Position numbers and translations under genes: made by a program
NCBI RefSeq assembly: GCF_035083965.1
Contig: NC_089735.1
Coordinates: 1,433,501-1,497,500, forward strand
Reading direction: 5' to 3'
DNA: 64,000 nucleotides
DNA from: Branchiostoma lanceolatum
Taxonomy: Eukaryota > Chordata > Leptocardii > Amphioxiformes > Branchiostomatidae
In this document: positions 1 through 12,545 of the stretch, piece by piece
Layout: each line of letters begins with the position of its first letter
How positions within the stretch are numbered: the stretch's first letter is position 1
Notes under the pieces: generated by a model
Told to the model about the DNA's origin: nothing
Database searches by the model: none
What the model saw: the letters and a program-made list of their open reading frames with translations, nothing else

Positions 1-3000
1 TTGGAGACAACATAGCCACCTTCAACACTCTCCTTCCCCTGATGAAGCACTTCGGCCTGTGTTACTCGGGGTCGGTGATCTTTCCAACAGAGCTTCCTGC
101 CGCCCAGCCTGACAAGGTGGCGCGCTGCTGGCCAGAGGCTGTGCCATCAGGTGCAGAGGAGATCTCTGTTACTATAGAGTACAGCCAAGAGCCTCCTCTG
201 GGTCTACCGGAAACCATGGTCTCCCGTATCCTGTCCATGGAGCAGACCACACGCCGTCTCCTCACCAAGGACACAGTTGTCGTTCATGTTGGAGAGAACT
301 CAGAAGACGTCATGTACCGCCATTTCCCTACAAGAGAAGAAATCCGGATCCGGGGAGAGCCGGAGAAGGCGTGGCGCCAGGCTCAGACGGTAGCGAAGGT
401 GATAGAGGCCTGTTGGGACGAGTTTCCTGCCTTGTACTCCAGTAACAGTGTTGAAAGCGAAGAAACAGCAAAGTCGCTTCCTATAGAGGCTGTGAGGCGT
501 CACGTGCCGGGTGACTTGTTGAGAATGTCTGAAGGAAACTGGGAACGGCCACTCGAGCTTCCTGTCAACAGGACGTCGGGGGACGACATTGGCAAGTACT
601 TCATTGGTAAGTTCGAGGGGCTTTTTAATCTAAAGTATGTTTTTATAGGTAGTTATATATAAGTAGGCTCTGGATACCATTCAATGTACCTTGGCCCACC
701 TATATCCACTGTTAAAGGAACCCCTGTTTACCTCCAATATCTTTAATGTGGAAATTCCGTCTTGTGTATTTTGCTTTAGTGGGCTAAAATTGTTTCAGGT
801 ACATGTTTATGCTTGTTTTGTACACTCCTAAAATTGATGTCCTTTCTGTCCAGACAACCGGCTGTACCAGGTCAGCAGGGCTGTTGGTGAGGAGGATGAG
901 CTATGGACCCGGCTGGGACAGGAGCTGGGACTGAACAGGACCGTGTTGGACAACATAAACATATACTATGACACCCAGAAGGCGTTCCAGATGCTGAAGA
1001 TCTGGCGCACCAAGACCCCCCACGGACCGCTCCACTATCTGCCGCAGCTGAAGGAAACACTGCAGAACATCGGCGAACCGGACCTTGCTGCAGATGTACA
1101 GGGGGTGTACAAAGTGAGTTGACAAACCCTGGCCATATTCAAATCCTATGGTATACTTGACTAATAAATGGAAGATTATTGGAGAGGAGAATTTCTAAAA
1201 CAGGGCAAGGTTTTTACTTCGTTTTAATGACTGTACTCTGTACTAGCATGGTCGAACAGATGATATTACTTTTATCTCAAGTTGTAATGTTAAGTTAACT
1301 TAACATACTGCTTGAAGAAGAGATAAGAGTGCTGAAGTCGCAGGAGTGAAAACTCATGGATTTTCTTCTGTGGATCTTTATCATTCGTGATAGGTAGACT
1401 AATTGCCGATTGTACAGGAAAGACAAGTAGTCTATTGGATTCAAATAGTCTATCAAACACATTCTTTGATGAAGACCTTCAGGTAATTACTATTGTATAT
1501 GCATACTCATATGTGATTTGTCTTGGTACTGTAATATCCAAAAACATAATATATCATCAACTTCACCAACATTCCGTGTATCCAGGAATACCGTGAAGCA
1601 TTGCCGATACAAGAGGTCAGTCCTGAGATGACCGGAGACACAGAATGGTGGGTTGAAACTTTAAAAGTCCAGCAACACCAGATACTACACAAACGTCTTC
1701 CTCTATTTACCTTTCAATAAAGTGAATCTTTGTCATATCTCCTCAATACATGGCTGTATAAATGAACAAATGTTCTTCATTACCAAGTGTCATAAATGAG
1801 CTTTATAATACCTGTGTTAATCTCCTCAGGTCCCTCCGGCTGCCAGGTGAAGGGAAGTACCTGTGCAGACGGACCGACCTGGGCGTGGTGACGCCCTACC
1901 CGCTGCACGTGACCTACAGAAGTGCGAACTGGTCCGACAACTGGCAGCAGGTGGGGGAATGGATGCCGGTGGGTCCGCTCTTCTCCATCCAGTGTGAGGA
2001 CGTGGAGGGGCCGGTGGACATCCTACTGCCACACGTGCTGCACCTGGCTGATGCAACAGGTAATGAAGAACAATCACAAATTTAGAATCACTGTGCTGTA
2101 CAAAGGAAACAATTCTGGTCAGTGCATATTTTAGGATACGACCCACATAACTATTGTCATTTATAATATTTAGTACCACTGATCTTCCCATTAAATTTTA
2201 TTCCTGAATTCCTCATGTTCAATCTTACATTTTCGTGTCTTTCACCTGCCGAATGAAATAGATATGTTGTTGTATGCAAATGATTCGTATCCTTTTTCTC
2301 TAGAGTCTCCAGATGTTGCAAACATGCGGATTGTCCATGTTGTCGGCGGCGAAGTCGAGCTTCTACCCGTCTCTGAGATCACTGCAACCCACATCGGCAC
2401 CAGGTTCAGCAAGGGCAGCCTGTTTGGTCCTGTGATGAAAAAGATGGTCGCCAGGTTCTATCCACGGAACGGTCTTTGTGTTGTGTTCGGACCACGGAAC
2501 TTCATGCCTGAATGCCAGATCCATGTCTACATTGCTTCCAACGCCATGATAGCTCTTCAGGTAATTGTAATAGCTCAAATGGCTGAACACATACCTAACA
2601 AATGATCAAAGACATAATTTATGATCAGGTGCTATATTTTTTCCGTGAAGTGCAGTAATCTTGTATAAAAAGTATAGATGTATGCATTATAAGCTGTATT
2701 GTTGTCCGTCGCTGCGCTTTGTAATGATAAATCATAGATCGTGCTAAGCTAACAGAACTGCACCATATCTACGAAGACTGACATAGCTGTTCCACATTTA
2801 TGAAGACTCTGCAGGATCTGGAAGCATTAGACGACTACATCAGGTGGGATCAGGACCAGTGCGTGCTGCAGTCAGGGGAGGCGTATCGTCTCGAGGTGTC
2901 CGTCAGAAACGGAGAGGAGATGAAAATGCCTACAAATCCTGAGGTGGTCTTTAGTGATTTTTGCAATCTTATGTATGATATTTTACTCAAACTACATTCC

Positions 3001-6000
3001 ATCAAACGGTATTGCTTTGCTTATACCAATAGATTCATATCCGACAGCGTCAACAGGTTTATCTGTGTCTAAGAAATACTTGCTTATTTTACAGGGCCTT
3101 GTTTTCTACGATACACTAGAGAAGGACAAGTTCTACAAGAAGTTTCGGGTGGAAGTCGACATAAGAAAGGTCAAGTCATTAAAGAAGAATCAACCAACGT
3201 TCAAGATGCTGCTAAAGAATGCTGCCGGGACGACGGTTTGCGAGTTCATCACCGCCAAAGGTACGGAAACGATTATGATAATGCTCTGGTCAACAAGAAA
3301 ATGAATGTTAGTTTGTCGTCCTTTGACATCTACTGATGCATGTTTTAGTCGTTGTTTCTACCCAAGGTTACTACAAAAACGTTTTGAACTCGGGGGTCAC
3401 TTATGATTGCATAATCAGAAGCGATGGCTTACTTGAATAAGAGGAATCATATTTTTCACAATTTTCCCGAAAAAGGACAACGACTGCGGTCTCCGGACAC
3501 CGACAGCGGCGAGAGCGACAGCGGGCTGTCCTCCGAGCCTGCGAGCACAGCATTCCCGGGAGATGAAGGTCAACAACCAGGCATCTGTAAGCTCAGCCTT
3601 TTGTCAAATTGACTATTGACATAACAGAAAGAGGCTATAAATACGAGTATCTATATAGTTATGTACATCCACAAATGTTGTAATTTACTTGGTTGGTACT
3701 CCGAAATATATTTGAGTGTTTTCATGTCAACGTTCAAGTATAGTGTGTTGGGATAATCCAAGCATCTAAAATTATATTTCGCCATTTTGCAAAAGATATC
3801 CGATCACCAAATATCATGGGAATATTTGCTAGCTTGCCTCTCCAAAAAGTTCGCAGGTCGGGGTCTTAACCCATCAGTACATCTCCAGATGAAAGAGTGT
3901 TTTGTTGGTTAGTTTTCTCAGATACAAAGTCGAAAAGCTAACAAAAGCTTGTTTATGATATCAAACCAGCAGGAAGACGTGCGCTGAGGGGTCAGTTAGA
4001 TTTTCCAGACAGCGGACGTCAACGTGCCGCAGGGTCTGCCGCTCACCCCCGCAGAAAGAGGAGGTCCAGCCGGACACTGGTGGGAGGGAGCGCCTCTAAA
4101 GGGAAAGGTGCGGTGACGATATCGATGACCTATCCATTTGTCTGATTTACAATGCATTATGTTTTCGCGGACGAAACAAATAAATAGAAAAACGTCTTAA
4201 TGTTAAACGCCCGACTACTTCTGTGCTTCTTACAGGGAGCATGCGCATTAACAGCAAGTCTTCCCATGCCTCAATTTTGTTACTTCGGTATGTTTTGTGC
4301 AGGGCACATTGAAAATCGCTTTTGTGGCGACATGTTGACCCTATGTAAATAAAATCAAAATTAGATTAAATGAAATGTGTTATTATAGCCTGTTGCCTCC
4401 TTGTCGTAACTTTTAAAGCTTACATGTAAGAAAACATTGCAACTGATAGAAGCCCCTAGCTACCTTATGTTTAAAAACGACTGTACGAATACATACGAAG
4501 AAAACATAAACATGTGCTGATGTCTCCCAACAGGCAAGAAGATGAAAGGTGACGATCAGAGAGGCGCTGACGTGCTCTCTACGACAAGAAGAATAGGTGG
4601 CTCAACTGGTGAGATTTGGGCAAAAGTCAATTGATTGCCACGCTTATATACGGTGGTTTTATCTTTAAAAAAACTCTGAGAAAAAAACTTGCATTTAGTC
4701 AACAGACTCGTACTCCAAATAGGGAAATAGAATAACCGTAAAAGGAGAAATCCGACGAAATATATTGACAAACATGACAGGCCATCTATTGTAAGGTCCT
4801 TACGTTGTTTAACAGGCACCGAGGTAGTAATTGCAGCACTTAAGATAAGGCCAATAGAATGACGTAATCACGGATTTGTATCGTAATGTACAAAATCATA
4901 GTTTACCATGTTGATCTATACGTTCCCATTTCTCTGATTGTTTTATTTTCATCTCGAATCATGAAAACCTTTTACCACAAGAAAAAAATATGAAACGGTG
5001 TGAAGTTTGTTATAGTTTCAAATATAGTGTTAAAAAAGGTCAGCTTGTAGAAATTGCCTCACCTGTGTATTCTATTCCAGAGAGAGTTTCAGTCCTGCTG
5101 GTTGGAGATGAATTCTGCACATCGAAGGGCGGAATCTCCACTATAAACCTCCAGGTGGCGCGCAAGCTCACCGCTGCTGGCGCCGAGGTCTACGCCACCG
5201 TGTTGGAGGCAAGTGAACAAGATGAGAGAGATGCAGAGAGAGACGGAGTCAAACTCATCAAACCTCGTCTTGATACCGACAGCAGCGCGAAGCCGTCCCT
5301 AGAGTGGCTGACTGTGTACCACAAACATCACTTTTCGCACATTCCATCAGATATCTGCTGCATTGTGGGCCATGTTGACGTCACAAGCAGAGCAGCCAGG
5401 AAGATCAAGGAAGAGCGATTTCCACACGCCAAGCTCGCCATGTTCGGTCACGTGGCGCCAGAGGAGACAGAGCACTACAAGAGTGACGAGAAGGCCCTGG
5501 GTGTGGGGAGGAAGGAAGCAAGCATCCAGGAAGACATCGGCAAGGCTGATGTCGTCTTCTCGGTAGGAGCGCGCATTCACAGGCATTACGACAGGTTCCT
5601 CCGTCGGAATCGCGTGGATCACCACATCTTCCTGCCTGAGCCTTCAAAGGTGTTCAGAGAAGCAAATGTGAGCTTCGCTGAAGAAAGTGAAAAAGTCCGA
5701 AAACCAGAGAGATCGGTTCTGTCCGTTGGCAGGGTGCGGGATGTGGAGATGCTGAAAGGTCACGACCTGGCCGCAGGAGCCATAGACAAGGTGGCACAAC
5801 GTCTTGATGGTCAGTACACACTGAGGCTGAGAGTCCGCGGCATCGATGAGAACGACTTCAAGGAGAGCAAGCGAATTCTGGAGGAGAAGCTGAGATCCGG
5901 GCGGGTCAAGCCCACACTGCTTCCGTACGGCACTCAAGAGGAAATCCGCCGAGACATGGAGAACTGTCACCTGGTCCTGATGCCGTCCCGGGCCGAACCG

Positions 6001-6531
6001 TTCGGACTGGTCGGCCTGGAGGCAATCTCAGCAGGAGTTCCCGTCCTCATCTCTGAGCACTCGGGACTCGCAGAGCTGATAGAGGAGCTATCAGACAGGC
6101 TGGGGCAGCCAACGTTCCGCCACTGCATCGTCAAGATGAAGGGAGACACCGCGACCGACGGGGATGCAGAGAAGTGGGCAGAAAGAATCGAGGATGTCCT
6201 CAAGAACGCCAGGTCAGAGTTTGAGGAAGCACGCGCCTTCAGGGAGAAACTGCTGGCCTCCAAGTACTGGGAAGAGTCTCACCAGAAGTTCCTACAGGCC
6301 TGTGGCATCACTGGTGAGAAACTATATCTTCCTTCAAAAATAAATTCTTTGGCTGCATGTATGGATTTCTAATGTTTCCATTAACAATATAGATGTGATG
6401 GTCTTGTATATAGTCACCACACGATGATCCATTGCTTTCCGTACTAACTTTGCTCATTATTTGAACACACCTACTTCACAGCCGACCCCAGTGCTCGAGC
6501 GGAGGGTGGAGGTGCTGATGCCTCGGACTGA
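1..6531 (+). CDS. Roco-type protein paralog A, 5' end outside window: COR-Death-ZU5-UPA-GT4 glycosyltransferase
   Basis: Spliced by phase from 12 exons: 1-606 (COR, continuing from outside the window), 854-1113 (Death), 1586-1647, 1830-2059 and 2304-2560 (ZU5/FIIND-like), 2806-2943 and 3095-3260 (UPA-like), 3476-3586 (acidic linker), 3970-4107 (basic linker), 4534-4608, 5081-6313 (GT4), 6482-6531 (tail, stop TGA). All junction phases agree and give 1,107 codons in the window. The COR segment is nearly identical to that of the complete paralog at 14281-27048. The GT4 exon has GGISTIN near its start and EPFGLVGLE, the EX7E motif of retaining GT-B family 4 enzymes. The linker has DSGLSS, and the basic exon has RRKRRSSR, NLS-like. 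Weak points are the donor at 2944 (GTGGTC) and a NAGNAG acceptor at 3967-3972. Role inferred: death-fold signalling scaffold fused to a glycosyltransferase; substrate unknown. Confidence 0.85.
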
Positions 6532-7888
6532 AGATCTGGCGACAACGTTATAATTAACAGGGCCCGCTGATGGCATGGAATTGTAGATCGACTATTTGCA
6601 AGAGCTAAGTAAAGTAGGCATCTTCGCGTCTAGTAAGCCAATGATAGCGTTCAATTAGTAGGTGTATAGCTGCAGAACAATGGAGGGAATTCATTGCTAG
6701 ATGTAATAAGACTGTTGCTTAATCCCGCTAGCTTATTTAGAACAATACAGTTACATTGTATACGGGAATCAACATCTGCATGGTTTTCATGGTGTACGTT
6801 TTTCAGGGTAATATTTGCCTGTATGAAAGTAAGACTTCGTTGGCCAATGAAGTAACATTAAGTCACAAATAATTTCTTTGCTTTGATTTGCTAAATTCTC
6901 AAAATTCCTCCCCAATTTACCACCATAGGAAATGAAGAAGACGCTTGTGTTTATCATGTATCGATTCTAACTAACGCCATCAACCGTGTAGGTACCTAAT
7001 CTGATGCCAAATATCATCGACGACACACATCTATAAATACATTCCATGCTCCTTTATAGGCGGAAAATAGACCTATCAATACCCATAAAGTTCAAAATAT
7101 TTGATACAATCCAAACCATCATCGCTTGACCAACTGTTTATGCTGCTGCCAATAACGTCAACGTTAAACTTTTGATCTTAAAGATGGATTGCAAGACTGG
7201 TGACAGAGCAGGACGTAACAGCGTTAAATCATTTCGAACTGAAAACACGATGTTACGTTAAGTGCACGAGTGGCATTTCACTCAAAACATCATTTAAAAT
7301 GTGGTAAATAATCTCTTTCTGCAATAAAGCTATTTTAGCATGCTTACTTCTGTGAAAACTTCACGATTCATTCACATAAGGCACGCCTTAATGTTATTTG
7401 CAAACAAGACGGAAGAAAGAACACATGTTGTCAATGAGAGGCTGCTCAACCTGTCGCTAAAAACGTGAATTTCTACATTTATCACATCCAGTCAGCAACA
7501 TTTATAACCTATTTCAGAAACCAGGCGGGGTTTGTGTCAGCTGTATCACAGTATTCTACATGAAAGCTCACAAACTGGCATTTTAGTGTTACCATGGCTA
7601 CCCCGTAATGTTACACTGAGAGAATCGCGAGGAGCCAAATTTGTTTTCAATGTTGAAAATGCTATGATACTAGATTGAATAGACCATCAGGATTGTGGCT
7701 GTAACACAAAAACTGATTTAATTTATCTATTTAGGAATGTTCGATGAAAGACATGCATATGGTGGCACAATAACATTTGTTTTTTTTTATAACGTTAAAT
7801 CATAATTTGATGGATTAACGTTAACATATCCGTCAGTCATCAAAATTGTCAACCTGCGTGTGTTATAAGAAGGAATAGCATTACTCAC

Positions 7889-8150
7889 CTGACTCAATCA
7901 ATCTCCTAAACCTCCACAAAATTACTTGCCGAGCGCAATTCAAATCAAAACCTTGTTCTAGAAGTTTACCGCAATGATTGAGATAAAGAATAACGTCCGA
8001 CAGCGTACATCCGGGGTATCCAGGTGGTAGCTGTAAAGATCTCAGACCGAAGTTCCTGGCGATAACAGCAGACAGGGTATAGCCTGTTGCTGTCAGGGTG
8101 ACTCTCTGCGTCTTTCGCACCCAGTCGGCAACATTTTGAGCCTTTTTAGA
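7889..8150 (-). CDS. Possible isolated exon of unknown product
   Basis: On the minus strand a frame of roughly 85 codons (from about SKKAQNVADWVRK to RRLIESG) ends at a good donor, GTGAGTAAT, at 7888-7883. I do not recognise the domain; it is rich in Leu, Arg and Cys and has no membrane segment. A degraded related stretch, also starting CAGTC-GCAACATTT, lies at about 7490-7545. No partner exon with matching phase was found. It may be an exon remnant or part of a repeat. Confidence 0.25.
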
Positions 8151-10104
8151 TTCCAGACCGGGTCTATCTCAGCAGAATTGCAGAAACATGCACAGAGACA
8201 CGTAAATGTGTATCTCATAGTTAGAACGGAGGTCATTAACTAATACAAAACACTTGTGTCTACAGCAAGTACGGCCGTTGAGTACAATTGTATAGCAGAC
8301 AATCGTTTAAGCACACATCTTACGATATGAATTCAAAGAGACGTGAACAGGTACATGAAGCTTGCTTTATTGCAGGACAGATGAAAACTTTCTGCAAAAT
8401 GAGCCCGTTTAAAACCTGCATAGTTAAAGGCATGGAAAAGGATGAAAGCACAAGAATGTTTGGGGATTTATTCGTCATCTTACACCGTGTCATTTTAAAC
8501 ATTTAGATAAAGATCTGTTTAATTGCAATAAGTTACATGGTTTGTTTGCAGTATAGGTTCAGTTCATTCCATCCTCTTGAGTTAGATGTGACACACATGT
8601 TTCCACAACTTTCTGTCGCCCATGACAGATCGAAGATCCTCATCTTCAAGTCCAACATCCTCTTCGATTACTTCCTTTAGTGTCAACGACGGACGACCAC
8701 GCGTACGCCTATGCCTTTCAGTATAGGTACTAGGTGTTATTGTACTATGTCAAATTGTTAAGTATTTGCCAAAGCATCCATGTTACAGATGATCAGTTCC
8801 TGTTTTAAGGGATGATTTTGAATGTTACTTTATCATATCTAGTCCAACGATCTAGTGCTCCAAACGGCCCGTCGTTGTTGGGCACGTCAAACATACGGTT
8901 TTATTTTCGCGCAGGTTTCCTAGGTGCAATCGTCGCTTCAAACTGTGGAAATAGTCTTGTCACCATTTACTACGCGTAGCCGGACCTGACAGGAAGCACT
9001 GAGAGAAGCATCTGGCTCCTCTGAGAGGATTTAAAACATTAAAGAGTTCTAATATGTTACTAGGTATAAATATATCTATATAAATATATATAGCGACTGA
9101 GCTGCTTTGGTATAGAATCCCTTCGGTTCAGTTTGTGAGATTTTTCAGCTGTTTCCACGCTGAACATATCCGAAGTGTGTTGCCGCTTGTAGAGGTAGAC
9201 TATATTCTGTAAAGTCATCACGTTTGGAGGAAATGTGATCACCCCCATGGAAGCAGGGATGGAATCGCCCTGGCACATGTACCAAAACTTTGGAAATAAA
9301 CCTCCGTCAACAACGCCACAGCAGCAGTGTTTGACTTAGCTATGAGTGAATGAGTGTATGTGTGAACTATGTGTATGATATGTGTGCGTTTACGTTAAAT
9401 ATCGGTAAACAGGGCCACAGCAGTAGTGTTTGGGTTGGATGTGTTTGTACGCGTGGATGTATGTACATGTATGTACCATGTAGAATATGTGTGCTTTTAC
9501 GGCAAAAAAGTCAGCAAAATCGAAAACGCCGAGAAAAATGTATGAACTGTTCTTGATCTTGATCAGGTACTGATGTATTACTTGTAAAGAACCACAGGAA
9601 GAGCATGCTAACAGAAATGTCAAGGTATTTGTGGATCCAAATAACGTCAAAGTCAAAGATAGCAAAAGAAAATATGCATCTACGTTTAAACACCTTTCAA
9701 ATGTGTGCATTGATTCTGAGTGATTTGTTTGTCAGAATCGTTATTTACAGCATTCAAAGATATGATTATATATTCCATCGAATGCGGGAGCTTCAAGTGC
9801 TCTACTCTCGCCACATCTCCGGCGAACCATCCCCAGTATCCTTTACAGTCTGTAGTGTTTTTGCGTCCATCTCCACATACCAGCATTAACGGTCCGTCCC
9901 TGTCCTTGAACGCTTTGTTTATGAATAGTCACACCTCACCTTTCGGGGACGTTTCAAGAACACTTGAGGGCTATGGCGGAGTGCATTGGCAGAAATAAGG
10001 TCAGCATTACAGATCATTTGATGACGTGTTTAACGAAATAATCTTTAAGTTAATTCTGGCCAAGTGATGCGCCAGTACCTGTCAACACGTTCTTCAATTT
10101 AATA

Positions 10105-10375
10105 CAAGTCATATAGTACTAGAATAAATATTTACAGCACGGAACATGGTGGAGCTATATACGTAGAGGAAGCTTCAGTTTAAAAGATCGTGTAAATGTA
10201 GAGCACTTGTTTCTATTATGTTTAAGTATTTTGACATGTATTGTCTTTGCCTAACAACAAACCGGAGGTATTGAATAACCTTACAATTTTCAATGCTCTG
10301 AACCTGAATCATCTTTATTTCTCTATCGCGATACATCGTATTGCAATTGGTCTTTGGACAAAATAGAAAAGGATT
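10105..10375 (+). repeat. Direct repeat, copy 1
   Basis: About 270 bp beginning near ATAGTACTAGAATAAATATT and ending near TTGGACAAAATAGAA. It recurs at 12287-12545 in the same orientation with small substitutions and indels. The pair brackets about 1.9 kb that contains the foldback at 10404-10577 and the inverted pair at 10869-11965. Confidence 0.75.
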
Positions 10376-10403
10376 ACTTTGATGTAATCATGTGTTACTT
10401 AAG

Positions 10404-10577
10404 GGTTAATGACCCGTCCCGAGGTGTATATGGTGTCATAACGCCTGGTCATGTGCTATAACCACCGAATAAAACCACAGAGTGAGCGAAGCGAACGAGG
10501 TGGTTTTATGAGGTGGTTATAGCACATGACCAGGCGTTATGACACCATATACACCGAGGAACAGGCGGGTCATTAAC
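10404..10577. mobile_element. Foldback element (near-perfect hairpin, arms ~75 bp)
   Basis: The left arm (about 10404-10479) contains GGTCATGTGCTATAACCACC. The right arm (10500-10577) carries its reverse complement, and the loop is about 20 bp (AGAGTGAGCGAAGCG region). Few mismatches separate the arms. Typical of non-autonomous foldback/MITE DNA; no coding content. Confidence 0.8.
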
Positions 10578-10868
10578 GTTATTATCATATAGCCTATCCA
10601 AACTGACCCATATAAGAGAGGCAAAGTCCTGTATAACACATAGATTCTTTATTTGATACTATACATGTAAATCAATCCATGTAACGCAGCATGGCAACAA
10701 AGTATTTGGCATTATTTGCTCTGAATTTGATAGTGACAGTCCAATTCTCGTCTTAAGTTACTAGAAGTTGAAGGTAACAGGACCATGACAAGCCCTAATG
10801 TGTGAAACATTTTTGTTACACTAAAGTATGAATAAAAACCAATTAAACCATTTTGACCATTATTTTCT

Positions 10869-11965
10869 TTGTTCGCCATCTTTGAAACCGGTTCGATGAC
10901 AATATAGATGGAGTGCCGCAGGAAGAAAGTGATGAAGTACACCAGTCGTTAGAGAGATAATGGCTCATCAACACCCAAGGTTTTCGTTTTCGAACATTTT
11001 ACTGATGTCACATGCTAGGATGGGCGGATACGCCTTGGCAGTTTCCAGTCCATCTCTTTTCAGCTGCTTTAGACCTACAATATACAAGTTATTGGCATCT
11101 TGGAACTCCTTGTATTTCGAAATGTTATACTTGCAGTGGTAGGGGATCCCTTGAGGTGACGATGAATAGTCACTCTAAGACATGCGTAGGTAACTAAGTT
11201 GACTTATAATATGGAGTGCCATCATCTTTCTGTAACTCTCCATAGAACTGCCTCAGTAGTAGTGCCAACTCTTGAGGTGGTAGTTCCTAAAATGCTCTGT
11301 TCAGGTCTCTTGCCTGCAGCCATGCTGAAATCACAATTGAAAAGTCTACATTTAATTTTCCACTTCATTCGCTACATTCGGCTAGTTTTACCTAGTTTTC
11401 CAGCTTGCTATCCAGATTCCGGCAACACTTATCAGCATTTTGGTCAGATGTTGCTTGAAAATATCTTTGTTGGGTATTTCCTTAATACTTGAAATACCTG
11501 AGGTTTGCTATTGAAAAATTCTATGCCATTCCTCTAGGTGGGAACTTCAGTGTGAGATACCAGTACATTTCTATTCATAGAAATACATAGTAGCTAGCTG
11601 TGTTAAACATTCAACAAAATAGAAAAGACTACCCACCTTTGAAAAGCTTTACGCCCCACTTAGTAGTTAGTTGACCTTTCTGTCGCTTTTTCTACCTCCA
11701 TTCCTCCAACTGTTTTGCTTCTTAATCAGCAAAGCGACTTGTGTGCCTGCATAATTTTGCCCGCTGCTCGGCCTGGCCACATTCGTCAGCTTCTCCGCCT
11801 CTCAAACGCTGCAGCATGTTCCTCCCGCTCCCACGTCTTCCCCAGCTTCCCGTGACCCGAAAACTGACTCTAAGTCGGCGTCTGACAGGTCTTTTCGATG
11901 AAAAACTGCGGCACTCCATCCATATATATATAACGTCGAACAGGGTTCAAACAAAATGGCGGATG
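10869..11965. repeat. Inverted repeat pair enclosing ~1 kb
   Basis: The left arm at about 10869-10925 contains ATGGAGTGCCGCAG. The right arm at about 11903-11965 contains CTGCGGCACTCCAT, with further matching either side (CGCCAT..., TTCGA...). Arms are ~55 bp and imperfect. It could be a non-autonomous transposon or an inverted duplication. The internal frames are short and unremarkable. Confidence 0.5.
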
Positions 11966-12286
11966 GCGCCAAGCTTATCGTTTGAAATGGGACAGTTCCA
12001 CTTACGGTGGGGGTGTGAAAAATATTGTTTTTAGTTCTCCCGTTTAAATTTCACTCAAATTGAAAATACTTCATTTTTAAATGAATTTAAGAAGATTTTG
12101 AGAATTTTGAGAAAATGTATTTTTTCCAAACAAGGGTAAGAAAAAGATTCATTAAAAAAACACCCCCCTCTACAAAATGGAATAAGTGGTGTGTTATAAC
12201 CCGGGTGTGTTATGGCCCCATAACACATGGGCAATGGAGGCTTCTGATTGGTCGATGCCATCTAGCTATGTGATAATTCAATTTAA

Positions 12287-12545
12287 CACATATAGTACTA
12301 GAATAAATATTTACAGCACGGAACTTAGTGGAGCTATACGTAGAGGAAGCCTCCGGTAAAAAGCTGGTGTAAATGTATAGCACTTGCGCCTATTATGTTT
12401 AACTATTTTGACATGTATTGTCTTTGCGTAAGGACAACAAACCGGAGGTATTGAATGAAACTACAAATTCCAATACTCTGAACCTGAATCATTTTTATTT
12501 CTCTATCGCGTTTCATCGTATTGATCTTTGCACAGAATAGAAGAC
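12287..12545 (+). repeat. Direct repeat, copy 2
   Basis: Second copy of the sequence at 10105-10375; both contain the shared stretch ACAACAAACCGGAGGTATTG. No coding frame is visible in either copy. Confidence 0.75.

Noticed and set aside
5347-6263. Minus-strand frames across the GT4 exon (repeated at 25816-26780)
   Set aside because: Antisense shadows of a GC-biased conserved coding exon; they recur in both paralogs only because the sense exon is conserved.
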